Assembly (NCBI GenBank): GCA_037903355.1
Contig: JBAJFE010000027.1
Location: 620,001 to 684,000 of the forward strand
DNA: 64,000 nucleotides
Origin: Trichuris trichiura
Lineage: Eukaryota; Nematoda; Enoplea; Trichinellida; Trichuridae
Direction of reading: 5' to 3'
The notes under the pieces are model-generated. The model was not told the DNA's origin and ran no database searches. It worked only from the letters and a program-made list of their open reading frames with translations. The position numbers and the translations under genes were made by a program. How positions within the stretch are numbered: position 1 is the stretch's first letter; the number at the start of each line of letters is the position of its first letter. Shown here in pieces: positions 49,267 to 61,443 of the stretch.

Positions 49267-50337
49267 GTAGCACAAAAGACCCATCCTTTCAATCGTACGA
49301 GTTGGCGTTATGCAAAACAGCCATCCTTCACCAATACCTTCAGATTGAGCTGGATCAGCAAGATAAACAGTCGCTTTTGTTGGTCGCAAGGTCGTAAAGA
49401 AGTCTTTGTCACTGGTCATGTGACTTGTAGCTCCTGAGTCTACATACCACTGACCTCTACATGTTTTGCATGTTCTTTCATGCGCAGCAAAAGAAAGATG
49501 ACGGACTGCATCTGCCACTACGTTGACATCATGTGCCTCATTATGACGTTTTTCATCACGAGCAATATGTTTAGCCTTTTCCTCTTTTTCAAACTGACGC
49601 TTGTACTTACGGCAGTTGGCCTTTATGTGGCCTTTCTTCCTGCAGAAGTAGCATTCTCGATCTTCTGACTTAGTCGGTCTAGTCCAAGCTGTCTTCTTCG
49701 GTTTAGCCTGTCTATGCTCGTATCGTGCTATCGATTTTAGCGCTGTTTCGCTGCTGTTCTGGTTACGACTATTCTCTATACGACGCTGATATTCGTCTAA
49801 GAGCTTTCCGGTGACGTACTCAACAGTCAAGTCAGCTTCGTTCCTTCCTTCCAGTGCCGTAATTAACGCAGAGTAGGAATCCGGGAGGCTGCAGAGCATG
49901 ACAGCAACTAGACCGTCATCTTCAATGTTTTTGCCCATTCCTCGCAACAGAGCAACAATTTCCAACATCGCGTTAAGATGCGATTGCATCGTACCGTGGG
50001 TAAACCTCATGCTGTACAACTTACGTTTCAAGTATAGTCGATTGCCAATTGACGATCGCTCATGCAAACGTTGCAATGCCTGCCACATTTCTCGAGCAGT
50101 TTCAAGCTGCGTAAGATGAAGCAATTGATCATCTTCAACTGTAAGACAAATTCCAGCAATTGCCTTGCTTTCGCGTTGACGCCAGCTGTGTGGTGTTGGG
50201 TCCGGTTTAATATCGTTCACAACATCCCACAGGCCATCTCTCATCAACAGGACTTTCATCTTCAACTTCCATATATGGTAGTTGGAACCATTCAACTTTG
50301 TGATCAGCAACTTCGCTTGGTAGCTGTCAGTGCCCAT
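49267..50337 (-). pseudogene. Copia Gag + aspartic protease
   Basis: The frame runs from the Met at 50337; its last codons to 49201 lie inside the nested element. The N-terminal Gag (LITKLNGSNYHIWKLKMK, about residues 11-28) is the Copia-type capsid start. A CCHC zinc knuckle, CYFCRKKGHIKANC, lies near residues 228-241. The protease active site WYVDSGATSHMTS has the Asp-Ser-Gly triad near residues 301-305. The protease is cut after TPTRTIERM by the insertion. Gag and knuckle look intact. Confidence 0.92.
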
Positions 50338-50416
50338 GCTACATCAATAGAAAGCACTAGTTGAGGACGCTGCTTCAGTTGAACGACTTGCTGACGCTGG
50401 CGCGGAGGGAACTATT

Positions 50417-50430
50417 CTGGGCCCATAACC
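50417..50430 (-). promoter_or_regulatory. Copia primer binding site, internal tRNA-iMet type
   Basis: Immediately inside the 5' LTR the minus strand reads GGTTATGGGCCCAG, complementary to CTGGGCCCATAACC, the anticodon-arm segment of arthropod initiator tRNA-Met. Drosophila copia is known to prime from such a tRNA fragment instead of from the tRNA 3' end. Confidence 0.82.
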
Positions 50431-50615
50431 TGTTGGATATTTATTCCTGTTGGATGCATCAACCCGAGTAAAAAACAAAAAGAGAAAAACTAAGAGCGAA
50501 CAACGCATGAGAGGACACAACCTACAGTACTGATTGCGATAGTAATGTATGAATGTGGGACAGCGTGTTTCATCAACAAAACTAATTGCTGATGTAGACA
50601 GCGCCACTGCCAACA
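50431..50615 (-). repeat. Copia 5' LTR
   Basis: This is a 185-bp LTR with TGTTGG...CCAACA ends, followed by the GTTCC target duplication. Confidence 0.93.
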
Positions 50616-51455
50616 GTTCCCTTACGTCGACACGAATAAACTTTGTTTTCTTGTACACCCAAAATGGAGAATGTGAGAACGGGAGGGTACGGCTCTGCGA
50701 AGTCACCTCTTATCGACGGAATGTGCGTAACTCCTGCCCCGTTTTTCACGGAACATGGCCTCTCGCCCACGTGTTTATCAAATTCGTAAAGTTCCTGTTC
50801 CACCATCACCGTGATGGATATCCGCTACCGAGCGCTAAATATCTTTGAGTGCGGTGCTGCGCCGAACGATTTCGTTTCTTCCCTTCCCAGCAAAACACCG
50901 CAAGCACTGGAAACTGAACGCACCGCGAACGACCTTAGAGGATATCGTTGCAAGAATGGTCCACCTCGGGTTGTCCAAAGCTTCCACCTTTGGACAGCCC
51001 CACAGCGAACCATGTGTCGGCATGCTACGAGCGCTGATGGTTGAAGAAACTCTCTATATAAGTCTAAACACGAAGGCAGGGACCCGCTTCCCCCGTCCAA
51101 GGAACAATTCTGCCCGTAAATTGAATACGCAGACGCCTCTGTGCTTCCAAAGGGCACCAGTGTTCCCACTCGGAAACGCTAACTTCTTTTCCGTTCCGCG
51201 CAACTGTGAACTGCATATTCCCCAATCACACTTCGACGAAGCCCGCAGTTTGTGGCGTTCCTATGCGCCCTTCCGCCAGCAGTTTTATGAAACATTGTTT
51301 GATTTCACCCTCCTTCCTCTTGCCTCCGACGACCTCCAGCTCTACAGCGCTGGAACTGCAATAGTATCTCCATGGTTCTCCGCGTTTGGTGAGTCACAGC
51401 TTATCGTTCCGTCGGTGGAAGCGAAGCAGGTGTCGCACACTACACGACGTCAGTC

Positions 51456-53045
51456 GACACTAGCCCAAATTTTGAGTAATTTTGTGCACTCTCCTACGCG
51501 CTAACAACGTCCAGGATCGGCACAACCGTTGGGTGACGTTCTTTTCGTAGCAGACCGCGGATAATTGTTTAATATGGGCACCGTGCTAAAAGAAAGACGC
51601 AAGTGTAGCTGACGTCATCGCCTGAGCAGCAAGCAGTTTTCACCAAGGCTCACCAATGCCGTCCACTCGTCCAGGTGTGGGCAGGATCCACATTTTGGTC
51701 CAGCCAATTACACCATTCCGCCTTTAGCCTCTAGGTTGGGCCAAAGAGTTAAGACGGAACGATGCTGCTACGCAGAAGAATACGATGATGCACATGCAAT
51801 CGTCCATTCGGACGACGTGGTACACCCTGGATTATTTATGTGATGTTCATTATGCAGGTTAGATGATGTAAAAAAAGACCAACTCATGGAGGGCGCGCCG
51901 TTATTGCTATTGTCGATAAACGAACCGTTCCCCTACGTCAACACGAATAAACTTTGTTTCCTTCTACAGCCAAAATGGATAATGGGAGAACGGGAGGGCA
52001 GGGCTCTGCAAAGTCATCCCTTATCGGCGGAATGTGCGTAACTCCTGCCCCGTTCTCCACGGAACATGGCCTCTTGCCCACTTGTTTATCAAATTTGTAA
52101 AGTTCTTCCTCGACCATCCCCGTGAAGGTTATCCGCTACTGAGCGCTAAACATCTTTGACTATGCTGCAGCGCCGAGCGATTTAGCTTCTTTCCTTTGCT
52201 GCAAAAGCACCACAACCACTGCAAAGTGAACGCGCCGCGGACGACCTTACAGGATATTTTTCCGAGAATGGTCGACTTCGGGTTGCCCCGTATTTCGAGC
52301 TTCGCACAGCCGCAGAACGAACGATGTGTCGGCATTCCTCCAGCGCTGAAGGATTCTTAGTACAAAAATTTCACTACTGAACTATTCCCCTTCTATAAGC
52401 TAAATAAGTCCGGAGCTTTCAGGTCGACCGAGACCCACGTTCAGCGGTTGTGAGTTACGGATGTGACTTGTGCGGGTGACTTGAGTCTTCTGTTCTTTTC
52501 ATGGTTTTAAAGAGGGTGGTTTAAATGTTTTTGTTGGTGGTCTTCTGTTTGTATGAACACTTCTGTAATAAAACTTCTACATTTCGAAAACATTTGTTCC
52601 TGTACCACGAAACCACATTTCCAGCGCTTATGGTTCAATAAAATCAATATGAGTGATAACGCGAATGCAGAGACCCGCTTCCTCCGTCCAGGGAACAACT
52701 TTGCTCGTCAATTCACAACGCGGATGCCCCTGTGCTGCAAAAGTTCGGCAGTGTTCCCACTCTGAAACGCCAACTTCTTTTCCGTTCAGCGCAACTGGGA
52801 ATTGCGATTTTCTAAATCACTCCTCGATGCAACCGGCAGTTTGTGGCATTGCTATGCGGCCTTTTGCCAGCAGTTTGCAGAAACATTGTTTGATTTCGCC
52901 CTCCTTCGTCGTGGCTCCGACGACCTCCAGCTCTACGCCTCTGGAACCGCAATAGTACCTCCTTGGTCGTCCGCGTTTGGTCAGTCACTGCTTATCGTCC
53001 GTGCGTAGAAGCGAAGCAGGTGTCACACAAGACACGACCTCAGGC
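51456..53045 (+). repeat. Satellite monomer 23, split by a PLE-B tail insertion
   Basis: The anchor spacing is 1590 bp. Removing the 268-bp insert and about 13 bp of duplication leaves 1309 bp. Confidence 0.93.
52353..52620. mobile_element. PLE-B tail insertion with inverted terminus
   Basis: The flanks are CCAGCGCTGAAGG (52340-52352) and CCAGCGCTTATGG (52621-52633), an imperfect 13-bp duplication. The left 200 bp runs colinear with the left arm of the 55.7-kb palindrome (TCCGGAGCTTTC through GGTGGTCTTCTG). The last 65 bp is the same terminus in opposite orientation (reverse complement AAATGTGGTTTCGTGG). Confidence 0.8.
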
Positions 53046-54353
53046 GACACTAGCCTAAATTTTGAGTAATTTCGTCATCCCTCCTACGCGCTGACAACGT
53101 TCACAATTGGCAAACCCGTTGGGTAACGTTCTCCGGGCAGCAGACCGCGGATTATTGTTTAGTATAGGCACCGTGCTAAAAGAAAGACGCAACTGTAGCT
53201 GGCCTAATCCCCTGAGAACCAAGCAGTTTTCACCAAGGCTCACCAATGTCGTCCACTCGTCGAGATCTGGAGGGGATCTACATTTTAGTCCAGCCAAGGA
53301 CACCATCCGACCTTAGCCTCCAGGGTGGGCCCAATAGTTAAGAAGGAAAGATGCTGCTATGGAAAAGAATACGACGATGCACATGTGATCGTTCACTTGG
53401 GCGACGTGGTGCGCTCCGGATCGATTCTATGATGTTCACTGTGCAAGCAAGATTATGTAAAAAAGGACCAGACGATAGAGGGCGCGTCGTTGCGCTATTG
53501 GCGAAAAACGAACCGTTCCCGTATGCAGACAGGAATGAACTTTGTTTTCTTCAACACCCAAAATGGATAATGCGAGAACGGCAGGGTACGGCTCTGCGAA
53601 GTTTTCTCTTATCGACGGAACGTGGGTAACTCCTGCCCCGTTTTCCACAGAACATGGCCTCTTGCCAACTTGTTTACCAAATTTGTGAAGTTCCTGTTCG
53701 ACCATCAGCGTGATGGTTCTCTGCTACCGAGCGCTAAACAACTTTGAGTGCGCTGCGGCGGCGAACGATTTCGTTTCTTTCCTTAACTGCAGAAGCACCA
53801 CGAGCACCGGAAACTAAACGCACCGCGGGCGACCTCAGACGATATTTTTGCGAGAATCCTCCAATTCCGGTTGCCCCGTATCTCGAGCTTTCACAGCTGC
53901 ACAGCGAACGATGTGTCGGCATACTCCGAGCGCTGATGCTTGAAAAAACTCTCTATATGAGTGAAAACACGAAGGCAGAGACGCGCGTCCCCGTCCAGGC
54001 AACAATTCTGCTCGTAATTTGACTACGCAGACGCCCTTGTGCTTCGAAAGGGCTCCAGCGTTCCCACTTTGAAACGCTAACTTCCTTTCCGTTCATCAGA
54101 ACTGGGAATCGCGTATTTCTAAATCACTTCTCGATGCAGCCGGCAGTTTGCGGCATTTCTATGCGGCCTTCTGCCAGCAGTTTGCACAAACATTGTTTGA
54201 TTTGGTCCTCCTTCGTCGTGGCTCCAACGACCTCTAGCTCTACAGATCTGGAACCACAATAATATCTCCTTGGACCTCCGCGTTTGCTCAGTCACACCTT
54301 ATCGTTCCGCGGGAAGAAGCGACCAAGGTGTCGCACACAACACGTCCTCGGGT
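53046..54353 (+). repeat. Satellite monomer 24
   Basis: Plain 1308-bp monomer, no insertion seen. Confidence 0.95.
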
Positions 54354-55666
54354 GACACTAGCATAAATTTGGAGTAATTTCGTCCACTCTCCTATGCGCT
54401 AACAACGTCCAGAACTGGCACAACCATTGGCTAACGTTGCCTCGGCAGCAGACCAGGGATAATTGCTTAATACATGCAGAGTGCTAGAAGAAAAACGCTA
54501 GTGCAGCTGTCCTCATCCCCTGAGCACCACGGAGGTTTTGTCAAGGTTCACGAAGGTCGTCCACTCGTCGTGCTCTCGGCGGCAGCCACAGTTTGTTCCA
54601 GCGATGGACACCATCCTGTCCTTAGCCTCTAGGGTGGGCCGAATAGTTAAGCAGGAACGATGCTGCTATGCAGAAGAATACGACGGTGGACATGTAATCG
54701 TCCATTCAGGCGACGTGGTGCGCCCCGGATCAATTATATGATGTTCACTGTTCAGGCAAGCTTATGTAAAAAAGCAGCAGCTGATGGACTGCGCGTCGTT
54801 GGTGTTATTGTCGATAAACGAAGCGTTCCCTTACGTCGACACGAATAAACTTTGTCTTCTTCTACTCCCGAAATGGGTAATTTGAGAACGGGAGGATATG
54901 GCTCTGCGAAGTCATCTCTTTGCGACGGAATGTGCGCAAATCCTGCCCCGTTTCCCACGGAACATGACCTCTTGCCCACTTCTTTATCAAATTTGTAAAG
55001 ATCCTGCTCGAACATCAGCGTGAAGGTTGTCTGAGACCGAGGGGTAAATACCTTTGAATGCGCTGCTGCGACGAACGACTTCGTTTCTTCCCTTTCATGC
55101 AAAAACACCTCTAGCACCGGAGACGGAACGCACCGCGGACGACTTTAGAGGATATTGTTTGCGAGTATGGTCCACTTCGGGTTGCCCCGTATTTCGAGCT
55201 TTGCAAACCCGCACAGCGACAGATGCGTTGGCATTATTCGAGCGCTGATGGTTGAATAAGTACTCTACATGAGTGGAAACACGAACGCAGAAACCCGCTT
55301 GCTCCGTGGAGCGCACAATTCTGCTTGTAAATTGACTTTCCTGGAACCCCTGCGCTTCGAAAAAGCAGCAGTGTTCCTACTCGGGCAAGCTAGCTTCTTT
55401 TCCGTTCAGGAGAAATGGGAACTGCTTATTCCTGAATCACTCTTCGACGCAGCCCGCAGTTTGTGGCATTCCTGTGCGCCCTTCTGCCAGCAGTTCTCAG
55501 AAAGTTTGCTTGATTTCGTCCTCGTTCCTCTTGACTCTGACGACCTCCTGCTCTACAGCTCTGGAACCGCAATAGTACATCCTTGGTCCTCCGCATTCGG
55601 CCTGTCACTGCTTATCGTTTCGCGGGTAGAAGCGAAGCCGGTGTCGCACCTGAGACGACGTCAGGC
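54354..55666 (+). repeat. Satellite monomer 25
   Basis: Plain 1313-bp monomer with the 136-codon frame intact (55269-55679). Confidence 0.95.
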
Positions 55667-55701
55667 GACACTAGCCTAAATTTTGAGTAATTTCGTCCAC
55701 T

Positions 55702-56471
55702 TGAAAATGTGGTTTCTTGGTACGGGAACAAATGTTTTCATAATGTAAAAGTTTTATTACGGAAGGTATCCCGCTCAATGTGCTGAATAATTCCGGAGCT
55801 TTCGGGTCGACCGAAACCCGTCTTCAGCGGTTGTGAGCTACGGATGTAACTTGTGCGCGTGACTTGAGTCTTCTGTTGTTTTCATGGTTTTAAAGCGGGT
55901 GCTTTAAAGCTTTTTGTTGGTGGTCTTCTGTTTGTATGATATGTAAGTTAATCGTTTTTTCGCATTTTTGCATGAACGGTGTTTATTTCTTCTTCCACTT
56001 GCTCTATGTGTTCTTGTATGATGTCCAATTATGGAGCAGCAGCCGTAACGCGTCACTATGTTTGTCCAAATTTCACTTACATCTGCTCCTTGGTCACAAA
56101 CATACAACCGCTACCAAGGAGCAGATGTAAGTGAAATTTGGACAAACATAGTGACGCGTTACGGCTGCTGCTCCGTAATTGGACATCATACCAGAACACA
56201 TAGGGCAAGTGAAAGAAGAAATGATTACCGCACATGAAAAAATGCGAAAAAAACGAACAAATTACATATCATATAAACAGAAGACCACCAACAAAAAGCT
56301 TTAAAGCACCCGCTTTAAAACCATGAAAACAACAGAAGACTCAAGTCACGCGCACAAGTTACATCCGTAACTCACAACCGCTGAAGACGGGTCTCAGTCG
56401 ACCCGAAAGGTCCGGAATTATTCAGCACATTGAACGGGAACACTTCCGTAATAAAACCTTTACATTATGAA
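55702..56471. mobile_element. PLE-B inverted dimer (770-bp near-perfect palindrome)
   Basis: Two arms of about 380 bp face each other around an 18-nt loop (56095-56112). The inner 150 bp of the arms is nearly identical. The left terminus is TGAAAATGTGGTTTCTTGG. The flanks AATTTCGTCCACT (55689-55701) and AATTTCCTCACCT (56472-56484) are an imperfect 13-bp duplication. Each arm, read toward its outer end, encodes VSEIWTNIVTRYGCCS, resembling the PLE-A C-terminus (ISSIWTSAISKMGCCS). This indicates 3' ends of a second PLE family. Confidence 0.87.
55904..56107 (-). pseudogene. PLE-B polyprotein C-terminal fragment
   Basis: This is a 67-codon frame. Residues about 9-25 (ADVSEIWTNIVTRYGCCS) align with the last part of the PLE-A polyprotein; the Lys-rich end (KTTNKKL) is not in PLE-A. 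A mirror copy of the same coding piece sits in the opposite arm of the palindrome on the plus strand. RT and nuclease domains are absent. Confidence 0.6.
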
Positions 56472-57756
56472 AATTTCCTCACCTCTCCTATGCGCTAGCG
56501 ACGTCCAGAATCGGCACAGCCGTTCGGTATCGTGCTCTTATCACCAGGCGACGGATAATTGTTTAGTATATGCGGCGTGCTAAAAGAAAGACGCAAGTGT
56601 AGCTGACCTCATCCCCTGAGGACCAAGCAGTTTTCACCAAGGCTCAGCAATGTCCTCCACTCGACCAGATCCTGGAGGGATCCACATTTTGGTCAAGAAA
56701 AGGGCAGCATTCCTTCTGTCCCCTCTAGGGTTCGCCCAATAGTTAAGAAGGAACGATGTTGCTACGCAGAAGGATGCGAGGATGCACACGTAATCGTTCA
56801 TTTGGGCGACGTGGTTCCCCGGGATCAATTATATGATGTTCACTGTGCAGGCAAGATTATGTAGAAACGACCAACTCATGGAGGGCTCGTCGTTGCCGCT
56901 ATTGTCGATAAACGAACCGTTCCCGCACGCAGACACGAATAAACTTCCTTTTCCTGTACACCCAAAATGGACAATTTGCGAAAGGAAGAGTACTGCTCTG
57001 AGAAGTCATCGCTTGCGGAGGGAATGTGCGCAACTGTTGCTCCGTTTTCCACGGAACAGGGCCTCTTGCCCACTTGTTTATCAAATTTGTAAAGTTCCTG
57101 TTCGACCATCAGCGTGATGGTTATCCGCTACCGACGGCTAAACATCTTTGAGTGCGCTGCTGTGGCGAACGATTTCGATTCTTTCCTTCCCTGGAAAAAT
57201 ACCAGGACCACTGGAAACTGCACGCACCGCGGAGGTCGTTAGAGGATATTTTTGCGAGAATGGACCACATCTGGTTGCCCCGTACTTCGACCATGCACAG
57301 CCGCACAGCGAACGACGGGTCGGCGTTCTTCAATCGCTGATGGTTGAGTAAGCTCTCTATATGAGTGAAAACACGAAGGCAGAGACCCGCTTCCCGCGCC
57401 AGGGAATCATTCTGCTCATCAGTTGACCGCGCTGGTGCCCTGTGCGTCGCAGGGGCACCAGTGTTGCCACTCGGAAACTCTAACTTCTTTTCCGTTCGGC
57501 GCAACTGTAATTTGCATATACCGCAACCAGTCCTGGTGCCAGCCCGCACCTTGCGGCATTCCTATGCGCCCTTCTGCTCGCAGGTTTCAGAAACGTTCTT
57601 TGTTTTCGTCCTCCTTCCTCTGGGATCTGACGACCTCCGGGTCTACAGCTCTGGTACCGCAATAGTATCTCCTTAGTCGTCGGCGTTTGGTCAGTCACAG
57701 CTTATCGTTCCGTGGGTAGAAGCGAAGCAGGTGTCGCGCACGACCTGACGTCAGGC

Positions 57757-59064
57757 GACACTAGCCTCAATTTGATTACTTTCGTCAAATCACTTATGGG
57801 CTAACGACGTCTAGAATTGGCAGAACCGTTCGGTAACGTTCTCTCGCCAGCAGATGACGGATAGTTGTTTATTATACGCGCCGTGCTAAAGAAAGACGCA
57901 AGCGTAGCTGTCCTCTTCCCCTGAGCACCAAGCAGTTTTCATTAAGGCTAACCAATGTCTTCCATTGGTCCTGCTCTTGGCGGCACCAACGTTTTGGTCC
58001 AGCGAAGGGCACGATTCTGTCCTAAGCGTGTAGGGTGGGCCCAATAGTAAAGAAGGAACGATACTGGTACACAGAAGGATACGAGGATACACTTGTAATC
58101 GTCCATTTGGGCGACGCATTGAGCCCTGGATATATTAGACGATGTTCACTGTGCTGGCGAGATTATGTAACAAACGACGAACTGATGGAGGGCGCCTCGT
58201 TGCCGCTATTGTCGATAAAGGAAGCGTTCCCGTATGCAGACAGGAATACACGTTGTTTCCTTCTATACCCAAAATGGATAATGAGGGAACGGGAGGGGAC
58301 GGCTCTGTGAAGTCATCTCTTCCCGAGGGAATGTGCGTAAGTCCTGCGCCGTTTAGCACGCAACATGGCCTCTTGCCCACTCCTTTGTGAAATTTGCAAC
58401 GTTCCTGTTCGACCATCGCCGTGAAAGTTATCCGCTACTGGCCGCTAAACATCGTTGAGTGCGCTGCTGCGACGACCGATTTCGCTGCTTTCCTTCCCTG
58501 CGAAAACACCACGAGCACTGGAAACTGAACGCGCCGCGGTCGCCATTAGAGGATACTTTTACGAGGATGGTCCACTTGCGGTTGCCCCGTACTTCGAGCT
58601 TTTCACAGCCGCACAGCGAACGATGGGTCGGGATTCTTCGAGCGCTGATGGTTGAATAAGGTCCCTATATGAGTGAAATCACGAAGGCAGAGAGGAGCTT
58701 CACCCGTCCAGGGAACAATTCTGCTCGTAAATTGACCACGCAAACCCCCTGTGCTTTGAAAGGGCCCCAGTGTTCCCTATCAGAAACGCTAACTTGTTTT
58801 CCGTTCGGCGCAACTGGGAATTGCACATTCCTCAATCACTCTTGGAGGCAGCCCGCAGTTTGTGGCATTCCTATGCCCCCATCTGCCAGCAGTTTTCAGC
58901 TACACTGTTTGATTTTGTCCTCCTTCCTCTTGGCTCCAACGGCCCCCAGCAGCACAGCTCTCGAACCGGAGCAGTATCTCCTTGGTCCTCCGCGTTTAGT
59001 GAGTCATAGCCTATCGATTCGTGGCTAGAAGCGAAGCAGGTGTCGCACACGGACGACGTCAGGC
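57757..59064 (+). repeat. Satellite monomer 27
   Basis: Plain 1308-bp monomer, no insertion seen. Confidence 0.95.
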
Positions 59065-60373
59065 GACACTAGCATATATTTTCCGTGATTTCTCCCATTC
59101 TCCTATGCGCTATCAACGTCCAGAACTGGCACAGCCGTTGGGTAACGTTCTCTCAGCAGCAGACCACGAAAAACTGCATAATACCTGCAGCGTGCTAAAA
59201 GAAAGACGCAAGTGTAGCTGTCCTCATCCCCTGAGCACTACACAGTTTTCATGAAGGGTCACCAATGTCGTCCAGTCGTCCTGCTCTCGGCGGCACCCAC
59301 ATTTTGTTCCAGCGATGACCACCATTCTGTCTTTACTGTCAAGGGTGGGCCCAATAGTTAAGAAGGAACGATGCTGCTATGAAGAAGAATACGGCGATGC
59401 ACACGTAATCGTCCACTTGGGCGACGTGGTGCGCCCTGGATCAATTATGGAATGTTCTTTGTGCAGGCAAGATTGTGTAAAAAAGGACCAAATGATGGCG
59501 CGCGTCGTTGGCGCTATTGCCCATAAACGAACCGTTCCCGTATGCAGACACCAAAAAACTTTCTTTTCCTCTACTCCCAAAATGGATAATTTGAGAACGG
59601 GAGGGTACGGCTCTGCGAAGTCATCCCTTCGCGAGGGAATCTCCTTTCTCCTGCCCCGTTTTCCACGGAACGTGGCCTTTTGCCCACCTCTTTGTGAAAC
59701 TTGCAAAGTACCTGTTCGACCTTCATCGTGGAGGTTATCCGCTACCGTCCGCCATACATCTTTGAGTGCGCTGCTGCCGCGAACGTTTTCGTTTCTTTCC
59801 TTCCCGGCAAAAACACTGGAAGCACTGGAAACTAAACGCACCGCTTCGGAGCTTAGAGGATATTGTGGCGAGAATTGTTCACTTTCGCTTGCCCCGTATT
59901 CGCAGCCTTGCTAAGCCGCACAGCGAACGATGTGTCCGCATTCTTCGAGCGCTGATGGTTGAATAAACTCTCTACATGAGTGGAAACACGAAGGCACGGA
60001 GCCGCTTCCTCCGTGGAGGACACAATTCTGCTCGTAAGTTGACTTTGCTGGTGCCCCTGTGCTTCGAAAGGGCACCAGTGTTCCTACTCAGGAAAGCTGA
60101 CTTCTTTTCCGTTCAGGAGGAATGGGAACTGCTTACTCGTCAATCACTCTTCGATGCAGGCCGCGGTTTGTGGCATTGCTATGCGCCCTTCTGCCAGCAG
60201 TTCTCAGAAACATTGCTTGATATCGCCCTCCTTCCGCTTGGCTCGGACGTTCTCCAGCTCTACAGCTCAGGAACTGCAGTAGTATCCCCTTGGTCCTCCG
60301 CGTTTGGCCAGTCACTGCTTATCGTTCTGTGGGTAGAAGTGAAGCAGCTGTCGCACACGAGACGTCGTCCGGC
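59065..60373 (+). repeat. Satellite monomer 28
   Basis: Plain 1309-bp monomer with the 136-codon frame intact (59976-60386). It shares the TCAGGAGGAATGGGAACTGC variant region with monomer 25. Confidence 0.95.
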
Positions 60374-61443
60374 GACACTAGCCTAAATTTTGAGTAATTT
60401 CGTCCACTCTCCTATGCGCTGACAACGTTCAGGATTGGCACTACCGTTGGGTAACGTTCTCTCGGCATTAGACCGCGGATATTGGTTTGATATATGCACC
60501 GTGCTAAATGAAAGACGCTAGGGTAGCTGGCCTCATCCCCTGAGCACCACACAGCTTTCATCGAGGCTCAGCAATGTCGTCCACTCGTCCAGATCTGGGC
60601 TGGATCCACATTTTTTTTCAGCTGAGAACACCATTCCGCCCTTAGCCTCTAGGGTGTTCCCAGTAGTTAGGATAGAACGATGCTGCTACGCAGAAGGATA
60701 CGACGTGGCACATGTAATGGTCCATTTGGGCGACGTGGTGCAAACTGGGTAAATTATATGATGTTCACTCTGCACGCAAGATTATGTAAGAAAGGACCAA
60801 CTGATGGAGGGCGCGTCGTTGCCGCTATTGTCGATAAACGAACCGTTCCCTTACGTCGACACGAACAAACTTTGTTTTCTTCTACATCCAAAATGGAGAA
60901 TTTGAAAGGAGGAGGGTACGGCTCTGCGAAGTCATCTCTTCCCGAGGGACTGTGCGTTACTCCTGCCCCGTTTTCCGCGTAACATGGCCTCTTGCCCACT
61001 TCTTTTTCAAATTTGCGAAGTTCCTGTTAAACCATCACCGTGAATATTATCCGCTACCGGCCGCTAAACGTCTTTGATTGCGCTGCTACCGCGAACGATT
61101 TCGTTTCTTTCCTTCCCTGCAAAAGCACCACAAGCACTGGAAACTAAACCCACGGCGGTCGACCTTAAATAAAATTTTTGCGAGAATGGCACACTTCCGG
61201 TTGCCCCGTATTTCGGCTTTCTACAGCCGCACTGCGAACGATGTGTCGGCATTCTTCGTGCGCTGATCGTTGAATAAACTCTCTCCATGAGTGAAAACAC
61301 GAAGGCATGGTCCCGCTTCCTCCGTGGAGGGCGCAGTTCTGCTCGTAAATTGACCTTGCTGATGCCGCTGTGCTTCGAAAGTGCACCAGTGTTCGTACTC
61401 AGAAAAGCTAACTTTTTTTCCGTTAGGCGCACTTGGGAATTCA

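Larger units (their letters stand above)
44417..50615 (-). mobile_element. Ty1/Copia LTR retrotransposon with nested Merlin-like element
   Basis: This is a 6199-bp minus-strand element. The LTRs are TGTTGG...CCAACA, flanked by the 5-bp duplication GTTCC (44412-44416 and 50616-50620). On the minus strand the order is Gag, protease, integrase, RT, RNase H, which defines Copia. A 1693-bp DNA element interrupts it after the protease. The catalytic motifs of integrase and RT are intact, but stops and frameshifts break the polyprotein. Confidence 0.95.
43941..51455 (+). repeat. Satellite monomer 22, split by the Copia element
   Basis: The anchor spacing is 7515 bp. Subtracting 6199 bp of Copia and a 5-bp duplication leaves 1311 bp. 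The right part has a 219-codon open frame at 50845-51504. Confidence 0.95.
55667..57756 (+). repeat. Satellite monomer 26, split by the 770-bp palindrome
   Basis: The anchor spacing is 2090 bp. Removing the 770-bp insert and its 13-bp duplication leaves 1307 bp. Confidence 0.94.

Noticed and set aside
47566..49274. An 8-bp target duplication around the Merlin-like element in Copia
   Set aside because: The flanks GATGCCAC and GTAGCACA agree too poorly to call.
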